Source: Endomicrobium sp. (lineage in GTDB: Bacteria; Elusimicrobiota; Endomicrobiia; Endomicrobiales; Endomicrobiaceae). Taken from it: a DNA stretch of 17,992 nt. Position 1 is the stretch's first letter. Each line of letters begins with the position of its first letter. The notes under the pieces are model-generated. The model was not told the origin of the DNA and ran no database searches. It was given only the letters and a program-made list of their open reading frames with translations. The translations under genes were made by a program, and so were the position numbers. Of the stretch, positions 1 through 7,240 are shown piece by piece. The stretch is from the NCBI GenBank assembly GCA_031283985.1, contig JAITAQ010000006.1, forward strand, positions 1-17,992, given 5' to 3'.

Positions 1-29
1 GAGGCTTTTTGCCTCAAGGGGTTAAATGA
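1..29 (+). CDS. 3' end of an upstream gene, possibly another subunit of the 2-oxoacid:ferredoxin oxidoreductase
   Basis: Only the last eight codons are in the window (frame starting at base 3), reading GFLPQGVK then TGA at 27-29. The stop lies one base before the porA ATG, so the two genes are tightly coupled. PFOR gamma and delta subunits commonly precede porA in bacteria, so this may be porG or porD, but eight residues cannot prove it. The AAGGGG at 16-21 inside this tail serves as the ribosome binding site for porA. Confidence 0.4.
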
Positions 30-30
30 A

Positions 31-1236
31 ATGATAAAGACAGTTTTTTCAAAAGGTAAACTTGTTGCAAAAACAGGCAACGAAGTTATGGCGGAAGCAA
101 TGCGCCAAATAGAGCCGGACGTAGTAGCGGCATATCCTATAACCCCTGCGACAGAAGTTGTGCAGATATTCTCACAATTTGTCGCTGACGGCGTTGTAAA
201 AAGCGAGTATGTAGCTGTTGAAAGTGAACATTCTGCAATGTCAGCAACTATAGCGGCTTCTGCAGCTGGAGCTAGAGCTATGACTGGTACTTCTTCGCAA
301 GGATTGTGCTTTATGTGGGAAATGCTCTACATCGCTTCGGGTTTGAGGCTTCCTATAGTTATGGCGGAAGTTAACAGAGCGATTTCCGCTCCTCTTAATA
401 TTCACGGCGACCAGTCAGACACAATGGGTGCAAGAGATTCAGGCTGGATTCAAATTTATTCAGAAAATTCTCAAGAGGCCTATGACAATATGATTCAAGC
501 TATAAGGGTTGCCGAAAAGGCAAAACTTCCTACGCTTGTAACGACCGATGGATTTATTATTTCCCATTGTATGGAGGTGGTAGAGCTTTATCCAGATGTT
601 GATGTAAAAGCTTTTGTAGGTGAGTATAAACCTGAAAGATGCTTATTGGACACAAAAAAACCTTACACTTTAGGTTCAATTGACTTACAAGACTATTACT
701 TTGAACATAGATACCAGCTTGCTCAAGCTATGAGAGACTCAAAAGAAATAATCTTAAACGTAGCCAAAGACTTTGAGAAAACGTTTGGTCGTAAGTATGA
801 AATGTATGAGAAATTTATGCTTGACGATGCTGAAATTGCAATAGTAGTTATCGGATCAACAGCTGGAACTACAAAAGTTGTTGTAAACGAGTTAAGAGAA
901 AAAGGCATTAAAGCCGGTCTTTTGAAAATAAGAGTTTTTAGACCTTTTCCAACGGAACAGATTGCCAAAGATTTGGCTCATATAAAAGCTATAGCTGTGT
1001 TGGATAGAGCTGATTCTTGCTCAGGGGCTTTTGCTCCTCTACATGCGGACGTTGTGTCCTCTTTGTACGCCGCAGGAGTTACAACACCTAAAGTTGTAAA
1101 TTATGTTTATGGGCTTGGTGGAAGAGAAAACAACACTAAGCATATAGCTGAGGTTTATGAAACTCTTGTCAAGATAGCTTCAGGAGACCAAAAGCCAGCT
1201 AATCAAGTAGAATATATAAATGTAAGAAAGAAATAG
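31..1236 (+). CDS. porA: Pyruvate/2-oxoacid:ferredoxin oxidoreductase, alpha subunit
   Basis: This subunit works with PorB and small gamma/delta subunits in the cytoplasm to oxidise pyruvate to acetyl-CoA and CO2, passing electrons to ferredoxin. The 401-residue length fits a separate alpha subunit. The N-terminal pyrimidine-binding domain shows YPITPATEV near residue 35, then VESEHSAM and GTSSQGL near 64-92, which are the family signatures. The stretch NIHGDQSDTMGARDSG follows near residue 123. The C-terminal third (about 270-360) is the transketolase C-terminal-like domain II with the VVIGSTAGT segment. The ATG at 31 is preceded by AAGGGG with a spacing of 9. porB follows 36 bases downstream with its own strong ribosome binding site. 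Substrate specificity (pyruvate rather than another 2-oxoacid) is inferred from overall character, not proven. Confidence 0.93.
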   Translation: MIKTVFSKGKLVAKTGNEVMAEAMRQIEPDVVAAYPITPATEVVQIFSQFVADGVVKSEYVAVESEHSAMSATIAASAAGARAMTGTSSQGLCFMWEMLYIASGLRLPIVMAEVNRAISAPLNIHGDQSDTMGARDSGWIQIYSENSQEAYDNMIQAIRVAEKAKLPTLVTTDGFIISHCMEVVELYPDVDVKAFVGEYKPERCLLDTKKPYTLGSIDLQDYYFEHRYQLAQAMRDSKEIILNVAKDFEKTFGRKYEMYEKFMLDDAEIAIVVIGSTAGTTKVVVNELREKGIKAGLLKIRVFRPFPTEQIAKDLAHIKAIAVLDRADSCSGAFAPLHADVVSSLYAAGVTTPKVVNYVYGLGGRENNTKHIAEVYETLVKIASGDQKPANQVEYINVRKK

Positions 1237-1260
1237 AAAGCTTTAAAAGCTTAAGCTTTT
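1237..1260 (+). repeat. Palindromic inverted repeats between porA and porB
   Basis: The 36-base gap contains AAAGCTTT at 1237-1244 followed directly by the 16-base perfect palindrome AAAAGCTTAAGCTTTT at 1245-1260. The copies of AAGCTT can pair with each other in several registers to form a small hairpin just before the porB ribosome binding site (AGGAG, 1261-1265). There is no U-run after it, so it is not an intrinsic terminator. It could be a processing or stability element, or simply AT-rich chance. Confidence 0.5.
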
Positions 1261-1272
1261 AGGAGATATAAA

Positions 1273-2208
1273 ATGGTAAATTTAAAAGATTTGAGTAAAA
1301 ATCCGGAACATATAACAGGCGGACATCGTCTTTGTGCAGGTTGCGGAGCGGGTATAGTTGCTAGACAGGCTATGATAGCCGCAGGGAACACACAGGTTGT
1401 TGTTACCAGTGCGACAGGTTGTTTGGAAGTTTCAACTACTATCTTTCCCTATACGGCTTGGAAAAATTCCTTTTTTCATAGTGCTTTTGAAAATTCTGCG
1501 GCGACATGTAGCGGTATAGAAACAGCTTACAGAAGTTTAAAGAAGCAGGGAAAAATAACGGAAGATATTAGATTTATTGCATTTGGCGGTGACGGTGGCA
1601 CATACGACATAGGTTTGCAGTCTTTATCAGGAGCTATGGAAAGAGGGCATAGAATGCTTTATATATGCTACAACAACGAAGCATATATGAATACTGGTAT
1701 ACAGAGATCTGGAGCAACGCCTCTCGGTGCGCATACAACCACAGCTCCAGCTGGAAAAGTTCACCAAGGAAAAGAGCAGAGCAGAAAAGATTTAACGCAG
1801 ATAATGGTAGCTCATAATATTCCTTATGTCGCTCAAGGGTATGTAGGAAACTGGAACGACTTTATAACAAAAGTACAAAAAGCTTTATCAATAGACGGTC
1901 CGTCGTTTATAAATATTTTGACACCATGCAGGCTGGGCTGGAACTATAAGCCTGAAGATACAATGTCTCTTGCAAGACTTGCTGTTGAAACCTGTATTTG
2001 GCCTTCTTTTGAGGTTGAGTATGGTGTTTACAAAATAAACGTTATGCCCAAAGCAAAGAAACCTGTAACAGAGTTTTTAAAGCTTCAGGGTAGATTTAAA
2101 CATCTTTTTAAGATTGAGAATACTCCAATTCTTGAAACTATTCAGAAAAATGTTGACAACAATTGGGAGTTTTTGCAACGTAAAGCTTCAGCAGGCTGTC
2201 AGGTATAG
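1273..2208 (+). CDS. porB: Pyruvate/2-oxoacid:ferredoxin oxidoreductase, beta subunit
   Basis: This subunit binds thiamine diphosphate and carries the iron-sulfur cluster next to the active site. At the N-terminus, GGHRLCAGCGAG places cysteines at residues 21 and 24. A third cysteine is in ATGCLEV (C50) and a fourth in LTPCRLGW (C219), the usual cluster-ligand pattern for PorB. The thiamine diphosphate motif is GGDGGTYDIG around residue 108, followed by a YNNEAYMNTGIQRSG segment that completes the cofactor site. The length of 311 residues is normal. The start ATG has AGGAG seven bases upstream. It follows porA in an apparent two-gene operon and has no strong terminator behind it. All key residues are present, so it should be active. 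Confidence 0.94.
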   Translation: MVNLKDLSKNPEHITGGHRLCAGCGAGIVARQAMIAAGNTQVVVTSATGCLEVSTTIFPYTAWKNSFFHSAFENSAATCSGIETAYRSLKKQGKITEDIRFIAFGGDGGTYDIGLQSLSGAMERGHRMLYICYNNEAYMNTGIQRSGATPLGAHTTTAPAGKVHQGKEQSRKDLTQIMVAHNIPYVAQGYVGNWNDFITKVQKALSIDGPSFINILTPCRLGWNYKPEDTMSLARLAVETCIWPSFEVEYGVYKINVMPKAKKPVTEFLKLQGRFKHLFKIENTPILETIQKNVDNNWEFLQRKASAGCQV

Positions 2209-2283
2209 ATTTTTAGTTTCTAACTTGAAGATTAGTCATCAGCTGATATATTTTTGAATGTTTTATAAATATAAAATGATGCG

Positions 2284-2312
2284 TTGACATTCATTAGGTC
2301 AATTTATAGAAT
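2284..2312 (+). promoter_or_regulatory. Sigma-70-type promoter placed directly against the ZapB-like gene
   Basis: A perfect -35 box TTGACA lies at 2284-2289. Seventeen bases later is TAGAAT at 2307-2312, a good -10 box; TATAGA at 2305-2310 is an alternative with a 15-base spacer. Transcription would begin near 2318-2319, which is the first base of the next ATG. No Shine-Dalgarno sequence precedes that ATG, so the mRNA may be leaderless. Confidence 0.6.
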
Positions 2313-2318
2313 ATTGGT

Positions 2319-2549
2319 ATGGAAAATATTGAAATTTTATCTGTTAAAGTTAGAAAAGCAGCTGAAAAATTAAAAAAATTTACGAATGAAAATCATAAAT
2401 TAAAGTTGGAAGTTGAATATTTGAGAAAAGAAAATGAACGCACTAGGACTATTGTAAGCGAATATGCGGCATTAAAACGAACCGCAAAAGAAACAGTTTC
2501 TAGAGTAGAAAGAATAATGAAAAAAATTGATACGGTAAAGGTTTTGTAA
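2319..2549 (+). CDS. Small coiled-coil protein, ZapB-like
   Basis: The 76-residue product is almost entirely charged heptad-like helix (segments such as LKKFTNENHKLKLEVEYLRK and ERVMKK-like repeats), with no membrane segment and no cysteine. Small coiled-coil proteins of this kind next to zapA are usually annotated as cell-division proteins of the ZapB type, which bundle and link FtsZ-ring components to the nucleoid. The assignment rests on the coiled coil and the adjacent ZapA-like gene; sequence alone does not fix the function. The ATG has no Shine-Dalgarno sequence and sits at the predicted transcription start of the promoter just upstream. The stop is one base before the next ATG, so the two genes are co-transcribed. 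Confidence 0.6.
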   Translation: MENIEILSVKVRKAAEKLKKFTNENHKLKLEVEYLRKENERTRTIVSEYAALKRTAKETVSRVERIMKKIDTVKVL

Positions 2550-2550
2550 T

Positions 2551-2841
2551 ATGGCTACTACCCGTGAAAAAATAATGGGAAGAGATATAGAATTTAATAT
2601 AGACAATTTAGATGAATTAAGTTTTAACAGGATCGTAAATTTTGTAAATGAGCAGTGGATTGAAGTAAAAAAAGAGAATTTTAATGTGCCCGACACGCAG
2701 AAAATAGCAGCTTTAACCGCTGTAAAAATAGCGGCAGAACTACTTAAATTAAGAGATTTGCAAGAAAGTATTTCAAATAATTATGATAAGAAAATAAAAG
2801 ACCTAATTAGTCAACTTGACGAGTCTGATTACGTGAATTGA
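2551..2841 (+). CDS. zapA: Cell division protein ZapA-like
   Basis: ZapA is a small cytoplasmic dimer or tetramer that binds FtsZ and promotes filament bundling at the division site. The 96-residue product has the family layout. A short beta segment comes first (IMGRDIEFNID, residues 8-18). A helix follows with VNFVNEQWIEVK, matching the family's conserved Vn..m.ei region. Then comes the hydrophobic AALTAVKIAAELLKLRD segment, which corresponds to the conserved alaaLniAdEl region, and a C-terminal coiled coil. AAAGG at 2537-2541 gives a ribosome binding site nine bases before the ATG. The 6S RNA gene follows immediately, an arrangement known from other bacteria, which strengthens the call. Confidence 0.75.
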   Translation: MATTREKIMGRDIEFNIDNLDELSFNRIVNFVNEQWIEVKKENFNVPDTQKIAALTAVKIAAELLKLRDLQESISNNYDKKIKDLISQLDESDYVN

Positions 2842-2849
2842 AATATTTT

Positions 2850-2855
2850 TATAAT
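2850..2855 (+). promoter_or_regulatory. Probable -10 box of the 6S RNA gene
   Basis: A perfect TATAAT at 2850-2855 lies about four bases before the base-paired 5' end of the RNA. No convincing -35 box is visible at normal spacing; TGATTA at 2826-2831 with an 18-base spacer is the best candidate, and TTGACG at 2816-2821 is too far away. Confidence 0.5.
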
Positions 2856-2858
2856 AAT

Positions 2859-3022
2859 CTGCGATGTTGGTGTGTTTTAGCCAGTTTGTTCCTACAAGTC
2901 AACTTTAGAGAACAGCAGTCGAGTATATGCTCAGCTCATAGGGTTTATGCCACTGTGTGTAGTATCTCATTTAAACAAAGAGTGCTTTAAACTGGTTAAA
3001 ACTATGGCATTGCGGGTTTTTC
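2859..3022 (+). ncRNA. ssrS: 6S RNA (regulator of housekeeping RNA polymerase)
   Basis: The gap between zapA and rarA folds into a 6S-like rod. An eight-pair closing stem joins CTGCGATG (2859-2866) to CATTGCGG (3008-3015). After a small internal loop, fourteen consecutive pairs join GTTTTAGCCAGTTT (2874-2887) to AAACTGGTTAAAAC (2989-3002), with one G-U pair. Inside is a large, poorly paired central bubble, then an apical arm that includes the small hairpin CATA-GGGTT-TATG at 2937-2949. In known 6S RNAs the bubble mimics an open promoter and traps sigma-70 RNA polymerase. A run of five T (3017-3021) directly after the closing stem fits an intrinsic terminator. The size of about 160 nt and the zapA - ssrS - fthC neighbourhood both match known 6S loci. 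Exact ends are estimates. Confidence 0.8.
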
Positions 3023-3028
3023 TATTTT

Positions 3029-4348
3029 ATGAAACAAACAGATTTTTTTAGTGAGGCAGCAATCCAAAAAAATAAACCATTGGCGGCAAGAATGGCGCCT
3101 TGTTGCTTTGAAGAGTTTATGGGACAGGATAACATTGTCGGAAATGACAAGTTGTTGCGCCGCACCATAGAAGCTGACAATCTTGGTTCTGTTATATTTT
3201 TTGGACCGCCTGGAAGCGGAAAGAGTGCATTGGCGAAAATAATAGCTTCAAAAACAAAATCATATTTTGAAGAGGCAAATGCTGTAACTATAGGAATATC
3301 CGACATAAGAAAAATAATAGAGTCAGCTAAATCTAGATCGGAACTATCAGGCAAAAAGACTATCTTGATGCTTGATGAAATTCATCATTTTAATCGCTCT
3401 CAGCAAGACGCTTTACTCCCAGATGTTGAAAGAGGAATCATAACGCTAATAGGCATAACAACAGAAAATCCGTTTTTTTATATTAACGCGGCGATTATTT
3501 CAAGAAGCACTGTTTTTGAGTTTAATTCTTTGTCGCAAAAAGCTTTATCTACTATTATGGAGTCAGCTCTGAATGATAAAGATAAAGGTCTTGGAAAGTA
3601 CAATGTCAGAATGTCCGAAGAAGCAAAAAAACATCTTATTGCCAATTCGGGTGGTGATGCAAGAAAGCTTCTCAATGCTTTTGAAATAGGCGTTCTTTCA
3701 ACAAAAGTAAATAAGGACGGTGTTAGGGTTTTTGACATAAACGTAGCTCAAGAATCAATGCAGAAAAAAGCAGTTGTTTATGATCGTTCAGGAGACGCTC
3801 ATTACGACCATATCTCGGCGTTTATAAAATCAATGAGAGGAACAGATCCTGACGCGGCTGTTTATTGGTTGGCAAAGATGCTTTCTGCTGGTGAGGACCC
3901 ACGTTTTATCGCTAGGAGAATAATAATTTGTGCTTCTGAAGATGTAGGTATAGCGGATCCTAGAGCGTTGATTCTTGCCGTTTCTGCTCTTAATGCTGTT
4001 GAGTTTGTAGGTATGCCTGAAGCTAGGATTATTTTAGCTCAGGCAGTTATTTATGTTGCATGCGCTCCAAAATCTAATGCTTCTTACTTAGCAATTGAGA
4101 ATGCGTTGGCTGAGGTTAAAAGTGGCAAAGATAGAAATGTTCCGAATCACTTAAAAGACGCAACTCTTGACAGAAAAGAACTGTGTCATGGAAAAGGCTA
4201 CAAGTATCCACACGATTTTGAAGGACATTATGTCAAGCAGGAATATTGGATAGATCCTGTGGAGATTTATACGCCTACAAAAGAAGGATACGAGGGTAAA
4301 ATACGTGAGCGATTACTTGGAATTAGAAAAAAGAAAAGTGAGATCTGA
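3029..4348 (+). CDS. rarA: Replication-associated recombination protein RarA (MgsA-type AAA+ ATPase)
   Basis: RarA is a clamp-loader-like AAA+ ATPase that acts at stalled or damaged replication forks. The 439-residue product has the typical RarA opening PLAARMAPCCFEEFMGQ near residue 18, then Walker A GPPGSGKS at residues 59-66. Walker B is ILMLDEIHHFN at 112-122, and the sensor-1 region is IGITTENPFF. The C-terminal part, with YDRSGDAHYDHISAFIKSMR and WLAKMLSAGEDPRFIARR, is the RarA-specific tetramerisation/MgsA domain. The start lies only seven bases after the T-run of the 6S RNA and has no Shine-Dalgarno sequence, so expression may depend on read-through from the 6S promoter. The last 44 bases overlap fthC in another frame. 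It looks intact. Confidence 0.93.
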   Translation: MKQTDFFSEAAIQKNKPLAARMAPCCFEEFMGQDNIVGNDKLLRRTIEADNLGSVIFFGPPGSGKSALAKIIASKTKSYFEEANAVTIGISDIRKIIESAKSRSELSGKKTILMLDEIHHFNRSQQDALLPDVERGIITLIGITTENPFFYINAAIISRSTVFEFNSLSQKALSTIMESALNDKDKGLGKYNVRMSEEAKKHLIANSGGDARKLLNAFEIGVLSTKVNKDGVRVFDINVAQESMQKKAVVYDRSGDAHYDHISAFIKSMRGTDPDAAVYWLAKMLSAGEDPRFIARRIIICASEDVGIADPRALILAVSALNAVEFVGMPEARIILAQAVIYVACAPKSNASYLAIENALAEVKSGKDRNVPNHLKDATLDRKELCHGKGYKYPHDFEGHYVKQEYWIDPVEIYTPTKEGYEGKIRERLLGIRKKKSEI

Positions 4349-4895
4349 GTTTTTGTCTATGAGAAACAGACTTGATGTGACTTCGGCTTTAGTTTGCAGT
4401 ACTGCTATTTTTGCCGCACTTAAAAAGCTTTCTCTATATAAGCAGTCGAATACTCTTATGATTTATTTGTCTTATGGTTCAGAGGTTATAACTGATTTTA
4501 TTGTAAAGTCAGCTATTGGAGAAGGGAAAAATATTGTTGTTCCTGCGATAAAAAATTCCGGAGATTTGTTTATGCAGGCTGTAAGAATAATAAGTCTTGA
4601 AGATGCCAATCAGTTAGTTTACGGAATAAGGCAGGCTGAAGTAAATTCGAACGATGTTGTTTCAAAAGATTCTATTAATTTAGTTTTGATCCCAGGCATT
4701 GCTTTTGATCTTTCGGGTTACAGACTTGGTTACGGTAAGGGCTATTATGATAGATGGTTAAAAGATGTACCTTTAAGCAAGACAGTAGGTCTTGCTTATG
4801 ATTTTCAAATTACGGACAAGCTTCCAATCGGAAAACATGATCTGCCGGTTGGAACAATCGTTACTGAGCAAAGGATCATACAAACTATAAAGTGA
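4305..4895 (+). CDS. fthC: 5-formyltetrahydrofolate cyclo-ligase (5,10-methenyl-THF synthetase)
   Basis: This enzyme converts 5-formyltetrahydrofolate to 5,10-methenyltetrahydrofolate with ATP, returning a storage folate to the one-carbon pool. The 196-residue product has the expected N-terminal basic helix ([17 protein letters not shown]). It has [19 protein letters not shown] near the middle and the hallmark GYGKGYYDR at residues 142-150, which forms the nucleotide/folate site. The GTG start at 4305 lies inside the end of rarA. GAGGG at 4292-4296, eight bases upstream, supports this start. In E. coli the homologue (ygfA) sits just downstream of the 6S RNA gene, and here it is the second gene after it. 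The stop is followed ten bases later by the RNase Y start. Confidence 0.92.
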   Translation: MSDYLELEKRKVRSEFLSMRNRLDVTSALVCSTAIFAALKKLSLYKQSNTLMIYLSYGSEVITDFIVKSAIGEGKNIVVPAIKNSGDLFMQAVRIISLEDANQLVYGIRQAEVNSNDVVSKDSINLVLIPGIAFDLSGYRLGYGKGYYDRWLKDVPLSKTVGLAYDFQITDKLPIGKHDLPVGTIVTEQRIIQTIK

Positions 4896-4905
4896 GGATC
4901 GAAAG

Positions 4906-6450
4906 ATGGGAGCGATTATTATAGGAGTTTTAGCGGCAATTACAGGATATGCTTTGCGTCTAGTTTATGCAAAAATAAATGTAAACTCGGCAGAGCAAGT
5001 TTCAGAAAGAATAATAAAAGAAGCAAAAATGGTTGCGGAGACTAAAACAAAAGAGGCTTTGCTTGAAGCAAAAGTCATAGTTGATAGAGAAAGAAAAGAG
5101 TTTGAGCATGATATAAAAGGAAGAAAACAATTAATACAAAACATGGAAAATAGAATCAATCAGCGCGAAGAGAATTTAGAGCGCAAGCTGGGCGACATAG
5201 ACATAAAAGAAAAAGATTTAGTAGGTAAAGAGAAAGAAATTTCAAAAAAAGAACATCATCTTACAATGAAGTTTTCCGAAGTTGATAGAATAAAAGAAGA
5301 ACAGAAAAAAGTTTTAGAACTCGTATCAGGAATGAGAAGAGAAGAAGCCAAGAAGGCGTTAATGAACGAGATGGAAAAAGAAGCAAGACAAGACGCGGCT
5401 ATTCTAGCTCAGAAACTTGAGCAAGAAACCCGCGAAAATGCGGATAAGAAATCAAAAGAAATTCTTTCCATTGCAATACAACGCATAGCTGCAGACCATA
5501 CAGCTGACATTACTACTTCAACCGTTCAAATACCTAGCGATGAAATTAAAGGAAGAATTATAGGAAGAGAAGGGAGAAATATAAGGGCTTTTGAACAAGC
5601 CACAGGAGTGGACTTGATAGTTGATGACACTCCGGAAGTTATTACTATTTCTGCTTTTGATGGCGTAAGAAGACAGACGGCTAAAATTGCATTAGAAAGA
5701 TTGATAGTGGATGGTAGAATACACCCTGCTAGAATTGAAGAAGTTGTTGCAAAAGTTAAAAGAGAAGTTGACCAGCATCTTAAAGAAATCGGCGAGCAGG
5801 CTGCTATTGATGCAGGCATTCCGGGTCTTAACCTTGAGATAATTAAATTGTTGGGTAAATTAAAATATAGAACATCTTACGGTCAGAACCAGCTTCAACA
5901 TACTCTAGAAGTTACATGGCTTGCAGGTGCTATAGCTGGGGAACTGGGACTGGACATTATGTTTTGCAAAAAAGCGTCTTTGCTCCACGATATAGGTAAA
6001 GCTGTTGACCATGAAGTTGAGGGAACTCATCATCAGATTTCTGCGGATATAGCTAAGAAATACGGTGAATCTCAAAAGATGATAAATGCTATTTTGTCGC
6101 ACCATGAGGGAATTGAAGCTCCTGCAACACCTGAAGCTTTTGTAGTAGCTGCCGCAGATGCAATTTCGGCTGCAAGACCTGGAGCAAGAAGAGAGTCCGT
6201 AGAGCATTATTTAAAGCGCCTTGAGAAGCTTGAAAAAGTGGCTAAAGAATTTCAAGGTGTTTCTTTGGCTTATGCCGTCCAAGCTGGAAGAGAAGTAAGA
6301 ATACTTGTTGAGCCTAAACATGTTGACGATAAGCAAGCTCAAGTTTTGGCTCATAATATAGCCAAGAAAGTTGAGCAAGAGCTTGAATATCCAGGACAAA
6401 TCAGAATAACTGTAATAAGAGAAACAAGAGTGCAAGACATAGCCAAATAA
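4906..6450 (+). CDS. rny: Ribonuclease Y
   Basis: RNase Y is the membrane-anchored endoribonuclease that starts mRNA decay in many bacteria lacking RNase E. The 514-residue product shows the full family order. A membrane helix occupies about residues 2-21 ([20 protein letters not shown]). A long charged coiled coil spans about 25-190. A KH RNA-binding domain follows, with GREGRN at 220-225. Last is an HD hydrolase domain with H332 and the H361-D362 pair of HDIGKA. The length is standard. TGAGG at 4893-4897, overlapping the fthC stop, is the ribosome binding site. In many bacteria a metallophosphoesterase gene (ymdB) follows rny; here the next DNA is the decayed xseA, so ymdB is absent from this spot. 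Confidence 0.96.
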   Translation: MGAIIIGVLAAITGYALRLVYAKINVNSAEQVSERIIKEAKMVAETKTKEALLEAKVIVDRERKEFEHDIKGRKQLIQNMENRINQREENLERKLGDIDIKEKDLVGKEKEISKKEHHLTMKFSEVDRIKEEQKKVLELVSGMRREEAKKALMNEMEKEARQDAAILAQKLEQETRENADKKSKEILSIAIQRIAADHTADITTSTVQIPSDEIKGRIIGREGRNIRAFEQATGVDLIVDDTPEVITISAFDGVRRQTAKIALERLIVDGRIHPARIEEVVAKVKREVDQHLKEIGEQAAIDAGIPGLNLEIIKLLGKLKYRTSYGQNQLQHTLEVTWLAGAIAGELGLDIMFCKKASLLHDIGKAVDHEVEGTHHQISADIAKKYGESQKMINAILSHHEGIEAPATPEAFVVAAADAISAARPGARRESVEHYLKRLEKLEKVAKEFQGVSLAYAVQAGREVRILVEPKHVDDKQAQVLAHNIAKKVEQELEYPGQIRITVIRETRVQDIAK

Positions 6451-6453
6451 AAT

Positions 6454-7029
6454 ATGAGAATTGAGAATAACGCGATAATGACGAGCGTTTAGTTTATAGT
6501 GTTTCTCAAGTAATCGACATGAAGACTGTATGAAAGAGTCAGGCTCATACCCTAAATAGATTATTGCAAACCATTATGCACTGCAAGAGTGCAGGGTAGC
6601 GATGCTGAAAAGGAAATCACAAAAGCTATAAAATACTTAAACGATAATTATAAAGACTTAGATGTTCTTCTTATTGGTGGTGATGGATTTAATATTCAAC
6701 AATTATCTTGAGCGATTTGAAAGATTGAAGCCTTCAAGAAGTTTAATAAAGCCGTATTTAATATATGAAGATAAAATAACTTACGTTGATGATATGGGCA
6801 AAAGACTTAAAAAATAATGCAGAAAGATTTTTTGAAACGAAGTTTGAAAAATACCACTTATAAATTAAATATATTGTCCTCTTTGGCTGTTTTGGAAAAA
6901 GGCTTTTCAATTTGTTTTCCAAGTAATAATAAAATTATTAAAAATTCAAGCGAAGTCAAAAAAGGCGATATTGTGAATATAAGACTTGCGTCTGGCAGTT
7001 TTAGCGCCGAGGTAAAATTTTATGACTAA
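6454..7029 (+). pseudogene. xseA: Exonuclease VII large subunit, decayed remnant
   Basis: XseA is the catalytic subunit of exonuclease VII, which degrades single-stranded DNA. Pieces of it survive in order but in changing frames. YSVSQVIDMK at 6495-6524 matches the family's N-terminal YsVSql opening and is followed by TGA at 6531. ARVQGSDAEKEITKAI and DLDVLLIGGDG (6583-6693) match the central vrVQG...eI..aI and DvliigRGGGS region, but the RGGGS signature is broken and a stop follows at 6709. YLERFERLKPSR and on (6704-6817) is a shifted C-terminal piece. Bases 6817-7029 encode the last 70 residues with LSSLAVLEKGFSI and VKKGDIVNIRLASG. A normal xseA is about 1.2 kb; about 0.58 kb remains, so large deletions have occurred. 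The 70-codon open tail is not a gene in its own right. Confidence 0.88.
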
Positions 7030-7237
7030 AAGGCAATTAAATTTTGAAAATTCTTTGCAAAGACTATAAGCTATAGTTTCAGAAATGGAAAACGTCGAGC
7101 TTGATTTGGATAAAGCCTTAGCTTTGTTTTCTGACTGATCGCCGTTCGTAAAATTTTGCTCCGAAAAACTCAACGCAACAAAAAAGAAAATTGAAATTAT
7201 AGCTTCTTCAGGAGAAATAAAGTCTTTTAAGGAGTAA
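7022..7237 (+). pseudogene. xseB: Exonuclease VII small subunit with two nonsense codons
   Basis: The frame from ATG 7022 to TAA 7235-7237 gives 71 codons, the normal size of XseB. It reads with family-typical residues throughout: LNFENSLQRL, AIVSEMENVELDLDKALALF, then FCSEKLNATKKKIEII. It is broken by TAA at 7067-7069 (codon 16, where the family usually has Glu) and TGA at 7136-7138 (codon 39, usually Gly). Both can arise by one base change from GAA and GGA. There are no frameshifts, so inactivation looks more recent than that of xseA, whose end it overlaps by eight bases. The Shine-Dalgarno sequence of ispA (AGGAG) lies in its last codons. Confidence 0.88.
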
Positions 7238-7240
7238 ATT

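Noticed and set aside
2236..2256. porB terminator built on the palindrome ATCAGCTGAT
   Set aside because: The stem is a short loopless palindrome and the T-run is weak and offset, so it does not make a credible intrinsic terminator.
6817..7029. A separate 70-residue protein
   Set aside because: Its sequence is the C-terminal end of XseA and continues the decayed gene, so it is part of a pseudogene.
7067..7138. Recoding (stop read-through or selenocysteine) to rescue xseB
   Set aside because: The two stops are different codons, neither is in a redox context, no SECIS-like hairpin is apparent, and the partner xseA is already destroyed.
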